Shown: positions 17,317-25,019, numbered from the stretch's first letter. The stretch is 27,152 nt of DNA from Candidatus Aminicenantota bacterium (GCA_020355945.1 CP070627.1:4783047-4810198); one strand, 5' to 3'. Translations and numbers: made by a program. The notes: a model not told the origin generated them from the sequence alone.

Positions 17317-18021
17317 TCATGCCACCTCTACATCTTTTAAAAATTCCCATTTTCCCACAAAAGTTTCCTGTGCTAAACACCGGTTAAGTAGTGCCAGGAA
17401 TTCCTTTCTTGGCATTTCTTTGCACCCCAGGGTTTTTAAATGGGCAGAAGGTACCTGGCCGTCTAACATCAAAAAACCGATCTTAAAAAGTTTTCGAACC
17501 AGTGTAATAAAAACGTATTTAGAGGCATTGGCCACCTGGTGAAACATGGACTCGCCAAAGAAGCATTTTCCCAGGGAAATGCCGTAAATTCCACCCACCA
17601 GTTTTTTATCACGGGAATCCCACACTTCTACCGAATGGGCAAAACCAAGCTCATGTAATCGGACATAAGCATCGCGCATTTCTTTGGTAATCCAGGTCCC
17701 GGGCTGGGTTTTCCTGGGTTTCCTGCAATTTTCAATTACTTCACGGAAATAGCGGTCATAGGTCAGGTAAAAGGGGTTCTTTTTCAATAGTTTTTTCATA
17801 CTTCTTGATATGTGAAGGTCTCCGGGGAGAAGCACCATGCGGGGGTCCGGCGACCACCACAGGATAGGGTCACCCTCGGAAAACCAGGGGAAAATACCAG
17901 AGGCATAGGCATTGAGCAGACGTTGGGGAGATAGATCACCACCCGCTGCTACAATTCCCTCCGGCGTTGCCAATTCAGGCGGCGGAAAAACAGGCCTTCT
18001 TCCTAATAAATAAATCGGCAT
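17317..18021 (-). CDS. aat: Leucyl/phenylalanyl-tRNA-protein transferase (Aat)
   Basis: This 234-residue protein is the usual length. It has the family's N-terminal FPPPELATPEGIVAAGGDLS, the AYASGIFPWFSEGDPILWWSPDPRMV block, GTWITKEMRDAY, GFAHSVEVWD and the C-terminal catalytic region GGIYGISLGKCFFGESMF...DGQVPSAHLKTLG. Aat adds Leu or Phe from aminoacyl-tRNA to proteins with N-terminal Lys or Arg, marking them for ClpS/ClpAP degradation; those partners are not in the window. It starts 11 nt after the stop of the Tim44-like gene without a clear ribosome-binding site, so it is probably translated from the same transcript. Confidence 0.96.
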   Translation of the reverse strand: MPIYLLGRRPVFPPPELATPEGIVAAGGDLSPQRLLNAYASGIFPWFSEGDPILWWSPDPRMVLLPGDLHISRSMKKLLKKNPFYLTYDRYFREVIENCRKPRKTQPGTWITKEMRDAYVRLHELGFAHSVEVWDSRDKKLVGGIYGISLGKCFFGESMFHQVANASKYVFITLVRKLFKIGFLMLDGQVPSAHLKTLGCKEMPRKEFLALLNRCLAQETFVGKWEFLKDVEVA

Positions 18022-18032
18022 TTTTTCTGCTA

Positions 18033-19535
18033 TTACCCTGTATAACTCTCATCTTGTTCAATCATGCTCAATACCCAGTTGAATTCACCCGTAGTGATTT
18101 TGCTGCCGCAGTGGTCACATTTACCCACCATCCCGATTTTGAGATGATTACCGCAATTGGGACACTGGTCTGTTTTCACTCCTGTTTCCTTTACACCAGC
18201 CCTGCGAATGAAGGTCCAGTACTCGGTGAACACCCTGGGATTCTTTCGATCGCCGCCAATAAAATTGCCGCTGAGAGTCTCGGTGTAATCAATTATAGAG
18301 GAGTGAATTCGTACGGTTAACGCATCGTAAAAAGTATCCCTCCGGATTTTTACCAGTTCTGTTTTTGATACGCGGATGCCTGTTAAAACGTTTCGCACCT
18401 GTTCTTTTTTGTACAGGTTGATCCAATACAGGTGAGTTTGAAACAGGTGGTCTGTCTCATAGGGACGGGCCAGTTCCCATTTCTGCGTGGTCCAGGCCTG
18501 CTGGAGCATTTTGAAAATATGGATGACCTTCTCATAAAATGCAGCTTCATTGAAGTCCGGGTATTCCTGTTTAAAGGCGGTTAACTTTTCTTTTAAATCC
18601 GGCTGAAACAAGGTAGGCAAATGGGTGCCTTTTTCAACCGCATACCCGCCGGAAACTTCCGGGGATTTGAGCGTCCGATTCAAAACCGTGATAGAATTCA
18701 CATACCATGTCATCTCACCGTTATGAAACTCATGCCCGCAGTATGAACATTTCCCTTCCGGGCTGTCATCCAGGGACCCGCCGCATTGAGGGCACCCGAT
18801 CTTGTTCATCTCACCCGGTCCTTTGGAAATAACTCCTTTCTTACGGGCTAATACCCATTTGCAATATTCATAGTAAGTAAAATGAGCAGGTTTTTGCTCC
18901 ACAGTCGTTTCAATCGTATAGTTACTTTCAAACGTTAGTGCAATCAAATTTTCATCGGGATTTGTCAGGTCGACACCCACGATGGAACAACTACCGATAA
19001 TGATGTCCCGGGTTTTTTTGATCCGTTCCCAGCTTTTTTCCAGTTTTTCTTGAAGAGATGGGCCCAGGTAGACTTTCATTTTATTAAGTTGTTGTTGTCC
19101 GGCAAATTGAGTGATGTTTGTGTAGAGTAAGTAGGCAAAATCCAGGAACAGGGGAAGGGAAAAATTGGGGTCTTCTTTTTGCAGTTGGTTTACAGAGGCA
19201 TCGCGTCGTTTTGAGCCTAAAGGGACCATGGTTATAGTTGATTGCAGTGATGAGTAGGGGTGTTTGGGTTTAGGATTTTTTGCTTTTGATCTGAAATAGA
19301 TAATAATCACGATGACTGCGATGGGTATGCCGATTTTCGGGTATCTGATGATGAGGTAAATCAGGTATCCGATGCCGTCACCGCCGCCCCCGCCGCCAGA
19401 ACCACCACCGCTGCCGCCGCCGGAATATCCATGCCCACCACCCACACGGGCATCTAAAAGCGAAGCAAAACCCAATACAACAACCATTAACAATAATAAA
19501 AAAATAAATCGCTTATTTATAGATAATTTCACCAT
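18033..19535 (-). CDS. Membrane protein with tandem Tim44-like domains and two zinc ribbons
   Basis: This 500-residue protein begins with a hydrophobic signal-like segment (8-28), a Gly/Ser-rich linker (32-55) and a membrane helix (about 57-82). Two similar units follow: Tim44-like domain 1 (about 115-245) with zinc ribbon C248/C251/C263/C266, and Tim44-like domain 2 (about 320-450) with zinc ribbon C458/C461/C473/C476. Each ribbon is followed by a related GE-x-x-W motif. The G-rich linker before a Tim44-like (PF04280) domain is typical of bacterial membrane proteins of this type; their function is not settled. The ribosome-binding site AAGGAGAG is strong. It overlaps the TPM gene by 7 nt, so the two products likely act together. 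Confidence 0.75.
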   Translation of the reverse strand: MVKLSINKRFIFLLLLMVVVLGFASLLDARVGGGHGYSGGGSGGGSGGGGGGDGIGYLIYLIIRYPKIGIPIAVIVIIIYFRSKAKNPKPKHPYSSLQSTITMVPLGSKRRDASVNQLQKEDPNFSLPLFLDFAYLLYTNITQFAGQQQLNKMKVYLGPSLQEKLEKSWERIKKTRDIIIGSCSIVGVDLTNPDENLIALTFESNYTIETTVEQKPAHFTYYEYCKWVLARKKGVISKGPGEMNKIGCPQCGGSLDDSPEGKCSYCGHEFHNGEMTWYVNSITVLNRTLKSPEVSGGYAVEKGTHLPTLFQPDLKEKLTAFKQEYPDFNEAAFYEKVIHIFKMLQQAWTTQKWELARPYETDHLFQTHLYWINLYKKEQVRNVLTGIRVSKTELVKIRRDTFYDALTVRIHSSIIDYTETLSGNFIGGDRKNPRVFTEYWTFIRRAGVKETGVKTDQCPNCGNHLKIGMVGKCDHCGSKITTGEFNWVLSMIEQDESYTG

Positions 19536-20155
19536 TCTACTCTCCTTAGCCGATTGGACAGTTCATCCGGGTTATCTTCTGCTGGGGGCAGGTATTGTGA
19601 AAACGGTTGAGTCACCAGTGGCAGTGTCTCTAAAATAGTTTGCGGCAGTATTTTTTTGGAAAATTTTTTTTGAAAAAGGATCTGGATTTCTTTCCATGCG
19701 CCTGCGGGCAGTGCATTTAAAATTCCTTTATCTGCAATTAGCCGGTATTTTCCTTCAAAAACTGAAATATAAACCAGGAATGCGGTACGTTCGATGGTTT
19801 CATCCAGGTTATTTTCCAAAAAGTAAGAATTGGCAGCTGTTTTCACGTATTTTTCTTTGCGTTGGTTGGAAATCAGCAGCCGTTTAATCTGTGGAAAAAG
19901 CCATACTATCAATATCCCCAGTACAAAAGCTCCTGCCAGGTCCAGGGGAACCAGGATTTCTGAGAAAAAAACAGGGGAATACAATAAAAACAGCAGCATT
20001 ACGATTGAGAGTATTAAGCCGCCTTTTAGATAGGCATCGACATAGGAGTCGCTGTTGGGTGTAACAGCAGCCACAACTTCGACTGATGTTTTTTCTTCGA
20101 CAACTGCAATGGTTTGTTCCAATTTTTCTTCAAATGCTTTGTCAAATTTCTTCAT
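19529..20155 (-). CDS. TPM-domain membrane protein
   Basis: This 208-residue protein starts with FDKAFEEKLEQTIAVVEEKTSVEVVAAVTPNSDSY, like the beginning of a TPM (PF04536) domain. Two membrane helices (about 44-62 and 68-90) interrupt it. The rest of the domain (about 95-165) includes RTAFLVYISVFEGKYRLIADKGI, the usual TPM core strand. TPM proteins have been linked to photosystem II repair phosphatase activity in plants and to membrane maintenance in bacteria; no specific role can be given here. The start at 20155 has GAGG 5-6 nt upstream. It is the first gene of a TPM-Tim44-aat set with its own promoter. Confidence 0.75.
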   Translation of the reverse strand: MKKFDKAFEEKLEQTIAVVEEKTSVEVVAAVTPNSDSYVDAYLKGGLILSIVMLLFLLYSPVFFSEILVPLDLAGAFVLGILIVWLFPQIKRLLISNQRKEKYVKTAANSYFLENNLDETIERTAFLVYISVFEGKYRLIADKGILNALPAGAWKEIQILFQKKFSKKILPQTILETLPLVTQPFSQYLPPAEDNPDELSNRLRRVEW

Positions 20156-20200
20156 TTTATCCTCACCGGTATTTCCCTTTATTTTATTTCAACCAGGCTA

Positions 20201-20229
20201 AAAGTACCATGAAATAGTCCCGGTGTCAA
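20201..20229 (-). promoter_or_regulatory. Sigma-70-type promoter of the TPM-Tim44-aat operon
   Basis: On the - strand a consensus -35 TTGACA (20229-20224) is followed by a 17-base spacer and -10 TACTTT (20206-20201). The start point would be about 20194, giving a leader of roughly 40 bases with a GAGG ribosome-binding site before the ATG at 20155. Confidence 0.65.
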
Positions 20230-20257
20230 TAGTGTCATAATGTAACCGTCGGCAAGT

Positions 20258-20272
20258 GCCCTCGCCGAGGGC
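20258..20272. other. Perfect hairpin upstream of bamA
   Basis: GCCCTC-GCC-GAGGGC forms a 6-bp GC stem with a 3-base loop. A run of six T begins 7 bases after it (20280), so it only partly resembles an intrinsic terminator. It lies 53 bases before the bamA ATG and could shape the bamA leader. Confidence 0.4.
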
Positions 20273-20325
20273 TGCAACCTTTTTTGAATTTTATGCATCC
20301 TAAAAGAATTGGAAGTAGTCGTACA

Positions 20326-22635
20326 ATGAAAAAAAAATTACTTTACATTTTTTTATTTTTGACCTTAAGTATCCAGGCCTTTGGAGCGTCCATAGAAAAA
20401 ATAACCCTGGAAGGAAATCAAAAGGTTTCACGAGATACAATCCTCTTCTATATGAAATCACAAGAAAAAGGCATGTATTCCAAAACCCAATTAAAAGACG
20501 ATTTTAAATCCCTGTGGCAAACCGGTTTCTTTGAAAATATCACCATCGAATCCCATGACTCAGAACAAGGAAAAATCGTTAAAATCACTATAAAAGAAAA
20601 TCCTATCATTTCTTCTGTTACCTATAAAACCGGTAAAAAAATAAAAGAAAACGACATCGTGAACCAATTGCAAGAAAGCAATATTGTTCTAAGTGCATTT
20701 TCTTATTACAGCCCGACAAAACTGAAAAAAACGGAGAAAATTCTCAAAGAGATGCTGTTGGAAAGAGGATACAACCAGGGAAAAGTGAATATTACCACAA
20801 AGCCAGACAAAGAAAATCCCCAACAGTTAACACTGTTGATCCATTTGACCCCGGGACCCAAAACCCGTATCGGCAGCATCGCCTTCCCGGGTTTGGATAC
20901 GAAAAAGGTCTCGCCTTCTTTTTTAAGAGGTGGAATGAAACACAATAAACCCCACAGCTTTTTAGCTGCCCTGGGTGGAAAAGACGTGTACAGTAAAGAC
21001 AAAATTGATGAAGACCTGGAAGCCATAAAATCCCGGCTTCAACAGAAAGGGTATATAGAAGCTAAAGTGGGAAGTCCTACTATTTCTATGGTTCGAAAGC
21101 GTACAGCCCTGGGGAAAATTCAAAAAATGCTGCGAATCGCTATCCCTGTAGAAATGGGCCCCCAATACAAAGTCCGGGATATACGAATTGAAGGAAATAA
21201 AATTATCAAAACCGAGCTTTTAAAGGACTTAGTAACATTGAAAAAAGGTGAAGTGTACAATATAAAAAAAAGAAACAAAAGTATAGAAGAGATTCAAAAT
21301 ATTTACGGTACGTTGGGTCATATCTTTTGCCTTATTACACCAATAGAAAATCTTGACCCAATAAAAAAAGTGGCTGATTTTACTCTTAAAATTCATGAAG
21401 GAGAAACCGCATATGTGGGTAAACTGGAATTTACAGGTAATACGTTTACCAAAGACCAGGTTCTTCGCAGAGAGTGGTTGTTAAAAGAGGGTTCTCGTTT
21501 TAATACCAATTGGCTCAAGACCTGCATAACCCGTATGAGGCAGCTAGGGCTGGTAGATATTGCCAAAGAACCGGAATTTAAACCCAATCCTGAAAACCCG
21601 CAAAAAATGGATATCACTGTTCCCGTCAAAGAGATCAACCGGCAGAATATTAATTTTAATGTGGGATACAGTGGTTATGATGGTTGGTATATCGGGTTGG
21701 GATATTCCACCAAAAATTTCCTGGGCACAGGAGAAACCCTGGCCGTGACTCTTCAGACAGGCACCCGGTCCAAACAGTACAGTCTTTCCTTTACAGAGCC
21801 TTATTTGTTTGATTTACCTGCCAACCTGGGATTCAGCGTTCACAAAACTGCGGTGGATTATCCCGGGTTGTATAAGAGAGAAGGGGAAGGATTTAGTATA
21901 TTTACTTCGGCCAGGTTTGCCAGGTTTTTTGGCGCTGCATTGAATTACAGTTTTGAAAATGTGAAAACCAGTGAGGTAAATGAAGATTTGCTGGTTACAA
22001 ATCCCTTTTATTATCAAGTTGGCAAAATATCTGCTATTTCTCCTACTATTTATTATTCCACGGTGGATTCGCCTATATTTCCCGCTTCCGGGACAAAGTT
22101 TCTTTTCAGTTACCGGTATTCCGGTGGATTGTTAGGTGGGAATGTAAATTTGCATAAAACCCGGTTCCAGTTTGTTAAATTTATCCCGCTTTGGAAGCGG
22201 CACACGTTGGGTATGCAGTTTATTCACCAGGGTATTTATCCCTTTGGCAATCAACCGGTGCCGATTTACGAAAGGATATTTCTTGGTGGTGAGCAGTCGA
22301 TTCGGGGTTTTGATTATTATCGTATAGGGCCCAGGAATGAGAATGGTGTGGTTATTGGTGGTAGTAAAGCGTTTCAATTGAATATAGAATACATGGTACC
22401 GATTAATCAGCAGTTGACTGTGGGTTTATTTTATGATATTGGAAATGTGTATGATTTTGGGGTGCCCATTAATCTTAAGAATGTATATTCCTCTATGGGT
22501 ATGGAGTTAAAGGTATTTGTGCCCATGCTTAATATCCCGTTTCGATTGATATTTGCGTACAATCCCAGGGTATTGAAGGAAGGTGAATCACCTTTTGCAT
22601 TTCGTTTTGCAGTAGGCCCGTCGTTTCAGTTGTAG
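20326..22635 (+). CDS. bamA: Outer-membrane protein assembly factor BamA (Omp85 family)
   Basis: This 769-residue protein has a signal peptide (residues 1-21, ending around QAFGA), five POTRA-type repeats (about 22-92, 93-174, 180-276, 281-358, 362-436) and a C-terminal beta barrel (441-769). The barrel carries the Omp85 landmark SIRGF (658-662) and FLGTGETLAV near its start. BamA inserts beta-barrel proteins into the outer membrane; five POTRAs favour BamA over TamA (usually three). ATG 20326 is chosen because a clean signal peptide starts there and GGAAG lies 10 nt upstream; starts at 20284 or 20293 would put charged residues before it. The protein ends FAVGPSFQL, so the usual terminal aromatic residue is followed by two extra residues. 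No skp or lpx genes are next to it. Confidence 0.93.
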   Translation: MKKKLLYIFLFLTLSIQAFGASIEKITLEGNQKVSRDTILFYMKSQEKGMYSKTQLKDDFKSLWQTGFFENITIESHDSEQGKIVKITIKENPIISSVTYKTGKKIKENDIVNQLQESNIVLSAFSYYSPTKLKKTEKILKEMLLERGYNQGKVNITTKPDKENPQQLTLLIHLTPGPKTRIGSIAFPGLDTKKVSPSFLRGGMKHNKPHSFLAALGGKDVYSKDKIDEDLEAIKSRLQQKGYIEAKVGSPTISMVRKRTALGKIQKMLRIAIPVEMGPQYKVRDIRIEGNKIIKTELLKDLVTLKKGEVYNIKKRNKSIEEIQNIYGTLGHIFCLITPIENLDPIKKVADFTLKIHEGETAYVGKLEFTGNTFTKDQVLRREWLLKEGSRFNTNWLKTCITRMRQLGLVDIAKEPEFKPNPENPQKMDITVPVKEINRQNINFNVGYSGYDGWYIGLGYSTKNFLGTGETLAVTLQTGTRSKQYSLSFTEPYLFDLPANLGFSVHKTAVDYPGLYKREGEGFSIFTSARFARFFGAALNYSFENVKTSEVNEDLLVTNPFYYQVGKISAISPTIYYSTVDSPIFPASGTKFLFSYRYSGGLLGGNVNLHKTRFQFVKFIPLWKRHTLGMQFIHQGIYPFGNQPVPIYERIFLGGEQSIRGFDYYRIGPRNENGVVIGGSKAFQLNIEYMVPINQQLTVGLFYDIGNVYDFGVPINLKNVYSSMGMELKVFVPMLNIPFRLIFAYNPRVLKEGESPFAFRFAVGPSFQL

Positions 22636-22817
22636 ATCAAGTTATTAAGCCACAGAGAACACAGAGGGGGTGGCACCCCCGACCTGTTATTGCAGCAGGA
22701 ATACGCAAATGCCGGAGGAAAAATTTTGGAATGAAAACAAGGTTTTGCAACATAGTAATACAGGGGGCACAGAGGAGAAACGAGGCCTTCTTAATAAAAA
22801 GCTTTTGCCGGGGGTTC

Positions 22818-22849
22818 AGGGGGGCGGTTTTCTCGAAAAGAGCCCCCCT
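22818..22849. repeat. Stem-loop element, full copy
   Basis: AGGGGGGC (22818-22825) pairs perfectly with GCCCCCCT (22842-22849). The loop contains a second short stem, TTTT (22828-22831) with AAAA (22836-22839). The 3' half, GAAAAGAGCCCCCC then TAATAG, recurs at 24413-24433 beyond the following ATPase gene. Confidence 0.6.
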
Positions 22850-22930
22850 AATAGCAAATAATTTACCTGATCCTATAATTCTCTCGTGGGGTTTAATGGC
22901 AGTCCAGTAAAAATGATCGGTGAGAGAGTT

Positions 22931-22987
22931 AAAAATTCCTCACTTTTTTTCACAATTGCGGGAAAAATTCCTTGCATTTTTTCACAA
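22931..22987. repeat. 25-base direct repeat before the DUF4143 ATPase gene
   Basis: Copies start at 22931 and 22963, a 32-base period. Both begin AAAAATTCCT and end TTTTTTCACAA; only three of the first 25 positions differ. The second copy contains the -35 element of the promoter at 22972-23000. The spacing is about three turns of DNA, so a repeated operator is possible. Confidence 0.55.
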
Positions 22988-23000
22988 AATATGGTATTTT
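22972..23000 (+). promoter_or_regulatory. Promoter of the DUF4143 ATPase gene (leaderless geometry)
   Basis: -35 TTGCAT (22972-22977), 17-base spacer, -10 TATTTT (22995-23000), then 7 bases to ATG 23008. Transcription would begin at the ATG, and no ribosome-binding site is present. The -35 and spacer match those of the FecR-like gene. Confidence 0.55.
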
Positions 23001-23007
23001 TTCCCAC

Positions 23008-24336
23008 ATGAAACGATCTATCACAAAAGAATTAATCGCATGGAAAAACAAAAAAAACCGACACCCTTTGATTATAAAAGGAGTACGCCAGGTAGGAAAA
23101 ACTTATGCCATCAAAGAATTTGGCCAAAAATACTTTTCTAATTATCATTATATAAATTTTGAAGAAGATGAACAAGTGCGGAAAATATTTGCCCAGGATT
23201 TGAACACTGAACGGATTTTAAATGAGCTCAATTTTTATCTTAATTCCAGGATTGATATTAAAAATGACCTGGTTATTTTTGATGAAATCCAGAACTGTCC
23301 CCGGGCGCTGACCAGTCTTAAATATTTCGACGAAAAACTTCCCGGATTAGCCCTTTGCAGCGCAGGTTCTCTCCTGGGTCTTTATTTGGGGACCAGCTCC
23401 TTCCCGGTAGGAAAAGTTGATTTCCTGCCAATGTATCCCATGTCTTTCCGGGAATTTTTGTTGGGCATCGAGGAAACCCGGTCGTATGATTACTTAGAGG
23501 GTTGCAACCTGGAGACTAAAATCCCGGAAATTGTTCATGCCCGGTTGTGGGAATTATTGAAAATATATTTTATAACCGGTGGACTCCCCGAAGTAGTCCG
23601 GGTGTACAACGAAAACAAACATGATTTGTATAAAGCGCTGCAATTGGTTCGTGACAAACAAAATATTTTAATATTGGGTTATGAAGCGGATATGGCTAAA
23701 CATTCAGGGAAACAAAATTCAATGCATATCAACCGGTTATGGCGAAATATCCCTCAGCAGTTAGCAAGGGAGCAAAACGGCTCTGGTGCAAAATTTAAGT
23801 TTAAAGATGTTATCCCGGGTATTAAAGGGTATGAGCGGTTGGCAGGTATTATTGATTGGCTGGATACAGCGGGACTTATTATAAAGGCCTATATCATTAA
23901 TACTGCCCGTATTCCACTTAGTGCCTATAAAGAAGAAAACTTCTTCAAGTTGTACTTTTTTGATATTGGCATCCTGGGAGCGATTAGTAAGTTGTCCCCG
24001 AAAAGTATTCTTGATTACGATTATGGCACGTATAAAGGTTATTTTGCCGAAAACTATGTTGCCCAGGAATTTTTATGTTCCGGTATTGATGCTCTTTTTT
24101 GTTGGAGGGAAGGCACATCGGAAGTTGAATTTCTTAGAGAAATAGATGGTAAGATATTTCCCATTGAGATAAAGTCCGGTTGGGTGACCCGCGCCAAGAG
24201 TTTAGATGTTTTTGCCAGGAAATACTCACCGGGTTACCGGGTGATTATGGGTGCACTGGGTTTGAATATAGATTTGCAGAGGAATGTGTACCGGTATCCA
24301 TTGTATTTAACTTCCTGGTTTCCCCTGCCCGGTTAA
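23008..24336 (+). CDS. AAA-type ATPase with DUF4143 C-terminal domain
   Basis: This 442-residue protein has an N-terminal AAA_14-like ATPase: Walker A GVRQVGKT (25-32, K31), Walker B LVIFDEIQ with D92/E93, then ALTSLKYF and the sensor-like SAGSLLGL. The C-terminal DUF4143 part has YFAENYVAQEFL and a nuclease-like pattern, EVEF (372-375) and IEIKSG (E387, K389), reminiscent of the PD-(D/E)xK fold, though activity is unproven. Such proteins are numerous and laterally mobile in bacteria and archaea; their role is unknown, with mobile-element or toxin-antitoxin-like links proposed. ATG 23008 is chosen over TTG 22972, which is part of the promoter. The gene stands alone, flanked by a stem-loop element and its truncated copy. 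Confidence 0.88.
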   Translation: MKRSITKELIAWKNKKNRHPLIIKGVRQVGKTYAIKEFGQKYFSNYHYINFEEDEQVRKIFAQDLNTERILNELNFYLNSRIDIKNDLVIFDEIQNCPRALTSLKYFDEKLPGLALCSAGSLLGLYLGTSSFPVGKVDFLPMYPMSFREFLLGIEETRSYDYLEGCNLETKIPEIVHARLWELLKIYFITGGLPEVVRVYNENKHDLYKALQLVRDKQNILILGYEADMAKHSGKQNSMHINRLWRNIPQQLAREQNGSGAKFKFKDVIPGIKGYERLAGIIDWLDTAGLIIKAYIINTARIPLSAYKEENFFKLYFFDIGILGAISKLSPKSILDYDYGTYKGYFAENYVAQEFLCSGIDALFCWREGTSEVEFLREIDGKIFPIEIKSGWVTRAKSLDVFARKYSPGYRVIMGALGLNIDLQRNVYRYPLYLTSWFPLPG

Positions 24337-24412
24337 TTTTTTGTAAAGGTGCCAGGTTAGCTAAATTATCAAAACAGGAGCACAATTGAGCGAAAGAATC
24401 ACCAATACAACA

Positions 24413-24433
24413 GAAAAGAGCCCCCCATAATAG
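24413..24433. repeat. Stem-loop element, truncated copy
   Basis: GAAAAGAGCCCCCC (24413-24426) followed by ATAATAG repeats the 3' half of the element at 22835-22854 with one inserted A. The G-rich 5' arm is missing. A separate small hairpin, GTCCG/CGGAC (24437-24451), follows. Confidence 0.55.
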
Positions 24434-24485
24434 GGTGTCCGTACCGCGGACCCGCCGGAGGCAAAGTTGACAGGAAATTGGGGTG

Positions 24486-24514
24486 TTGACAGGGAGTACA
24501 ATTAATAGTATATT
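24486..24514 (+). promoter_or_regulatory. Consensus promoter of the MNT-domain gene (leaderless geometry)
   Basis: -35 TTGACA (24486-24491), 17-base spacer, -10 TATATT (24509-24514), then 7 bases to ATG 24522. This is the best promoter in the window; it argues that the longer frame from GTG 24483 is not used and that the mRNA starts at the ATG. Confidence 0.7.
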
Positions 24515-24521
24515 AGACAGC

Positions 24522-24893
24522 ATGGGAACAACAGCCGCGGTGATTGATATTGAAAAAGTTAAGGCCTACCTACGGGAAAAGGAAAAAAACCGTCAACAGA
24601 AACACCAGGAAGAATTCCAACAAACAGCAAAAAAACTCAAAGAATTAGGACATATATGGAAAAAATACAACATCAATAAAGTATATCTTTATGGTTCCCT
24701 GGCCCAGGGCAAGATTCACAATCAATCAGATATCGACATCGCTGTAGAAGGAAATATAAGTTACCAGCAGTTATTGAGTCTTTTCACAGAAGTGGACCGG
24801 CATTTTTCCCGGGAAATTGATATACGAATCCTTGAAGAACTGCCGTTCCGGGAAGCTATAAGAGAGAAAGGAGTGATGGTCTATGGAAAGTAA
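24522..24893 (+). CDS. MNT-domain nucleotidyltransferase (MntA-like antitoxin)
   Basis: This 123-residue protein has a charged helical N-terminus (about 8-45) and a minimal nucleotidyltransferase domain: GSLAQGK (58-64), SDID with D70 and D72, and a third Asp, D100, in EIDIRIL. This is the full catalytic triad. In MNT-HEPN pairs such as MntA-HepT the MNT protein AMPylates and silences the HEPN ribonuclease; here that is inferred from family. The expected HEPN gene begins at 24883, overlapping by 11 nt, but is broken, so this antitoxin seems to be an orphan. The promoter at 24486-24514 supports ATG 24522 as the start. Confidence 0.85.
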   Translation: MGTTAAVIDIEKVKAYLREKEKNRQQKHQEEFQQTAKKLKELGHIWKKYNINKVYLYGSLAQGKIHNQSDIDIAVEGNISYQQLLSLFTEVDRHFSREIDIRILEELPFREAIREKGVMVYGK

Positions 24894-24983
24894 ACTGGCG
24901 ATTCTAAAGAGCGAATTGTTACGAGATACCCTTCAGACCTGGAAAAATTCCTGGGATTCATTAATGATTTGTTAAAGGATTAA
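24883..24983 (+). pseudogene. Remnant of a HepT-like HEPN toxin gene, internally deleted
   Basis: ATG 24883 overlaps the antitoxin stop, as expected for an MNT-HEPN pair, and reads MESKLAILKSELLRD, like the first helix of HepT-like proteins. After about 16 codons the similarity jumps to another frame (+2): the bases from about 24930 read SDLEKFLGFINDLLKD and stop at 24983, like a HEPN C-terminal helix. Frame 0 instead ends after 30 residues at 24975. A normal HEPN toxin has about 110-150 residues, so roughly 100 codons, including the expected Rx4-6H ribonuclease motif, are missing. The HEPN assignment of these two short ends is by context and is less sure than the gene being broken. Confidence 0.6.
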
Positions 24984-25002
24984 TACCTATTACCCTTTAA
25001 GA
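24957..25002. repeat. 46-bp direct repeat, left copy
   Basis: This copy matches 26913-26958 at 44 of 46 positions; the differences are A/G at position 4 and T/A at position 40. It covers the C-terminal codons of the HEPN remnant (FINDLLKD, stop) and about 20 bases after them. Similarity stops abruptly on both sides. The two copies enclose the ATPase-TOPRIM gene pair. Confidence 0.85.
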
Positions 25003-25019
25003 GGGCCTCCGTTTTGGGG

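Larger units (their letters stand above)
22636..23007. other. Repeat-rich spacer without a credible gene
   Basis: These 372 bases hold two CACAGAG units 9 bases apart (22651-22666), a GGGGGT-GGC-ACCCCC hairpin (22666-22680) that may weakly terminate bamA transcription although no T-run follows, a larger stem-loop (22818-22849), a 25-base direct repeat and a promoter for the next gene. A 63-codon frame at 22670-22861 is read through these repeats and is not a convincing gene. Confidence 0.6.

Noticed and set aside
19372..19638. Proline-rich frame starting with a Pro run
   Set aside because: It is the antisense of the Gly/Ser linker of the Tim44-like protein and runs across the start region of two - strand genes.
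20258..20285. Intrinsic terminator upstream of bamA
   Set aside because: The stem is good but the T-run starts 7 bases away, and no gene reads into it from the left on the + strand; kept only as a hairpin.
22670..22861. 63-codon open frame between bamA and the DUF4143 ATPase
   Set aside because: It is read through two hairpins and decamer-type repeats, has no ribosome-binding site, and its residues look like translated repeat DNA.
24483..24521. Upstream GTG start for the MNT gene
   Set aside because: The segment contains a near-consensus promoter whose start point falls at ATG 24522, and the added residues do not resemble the family.
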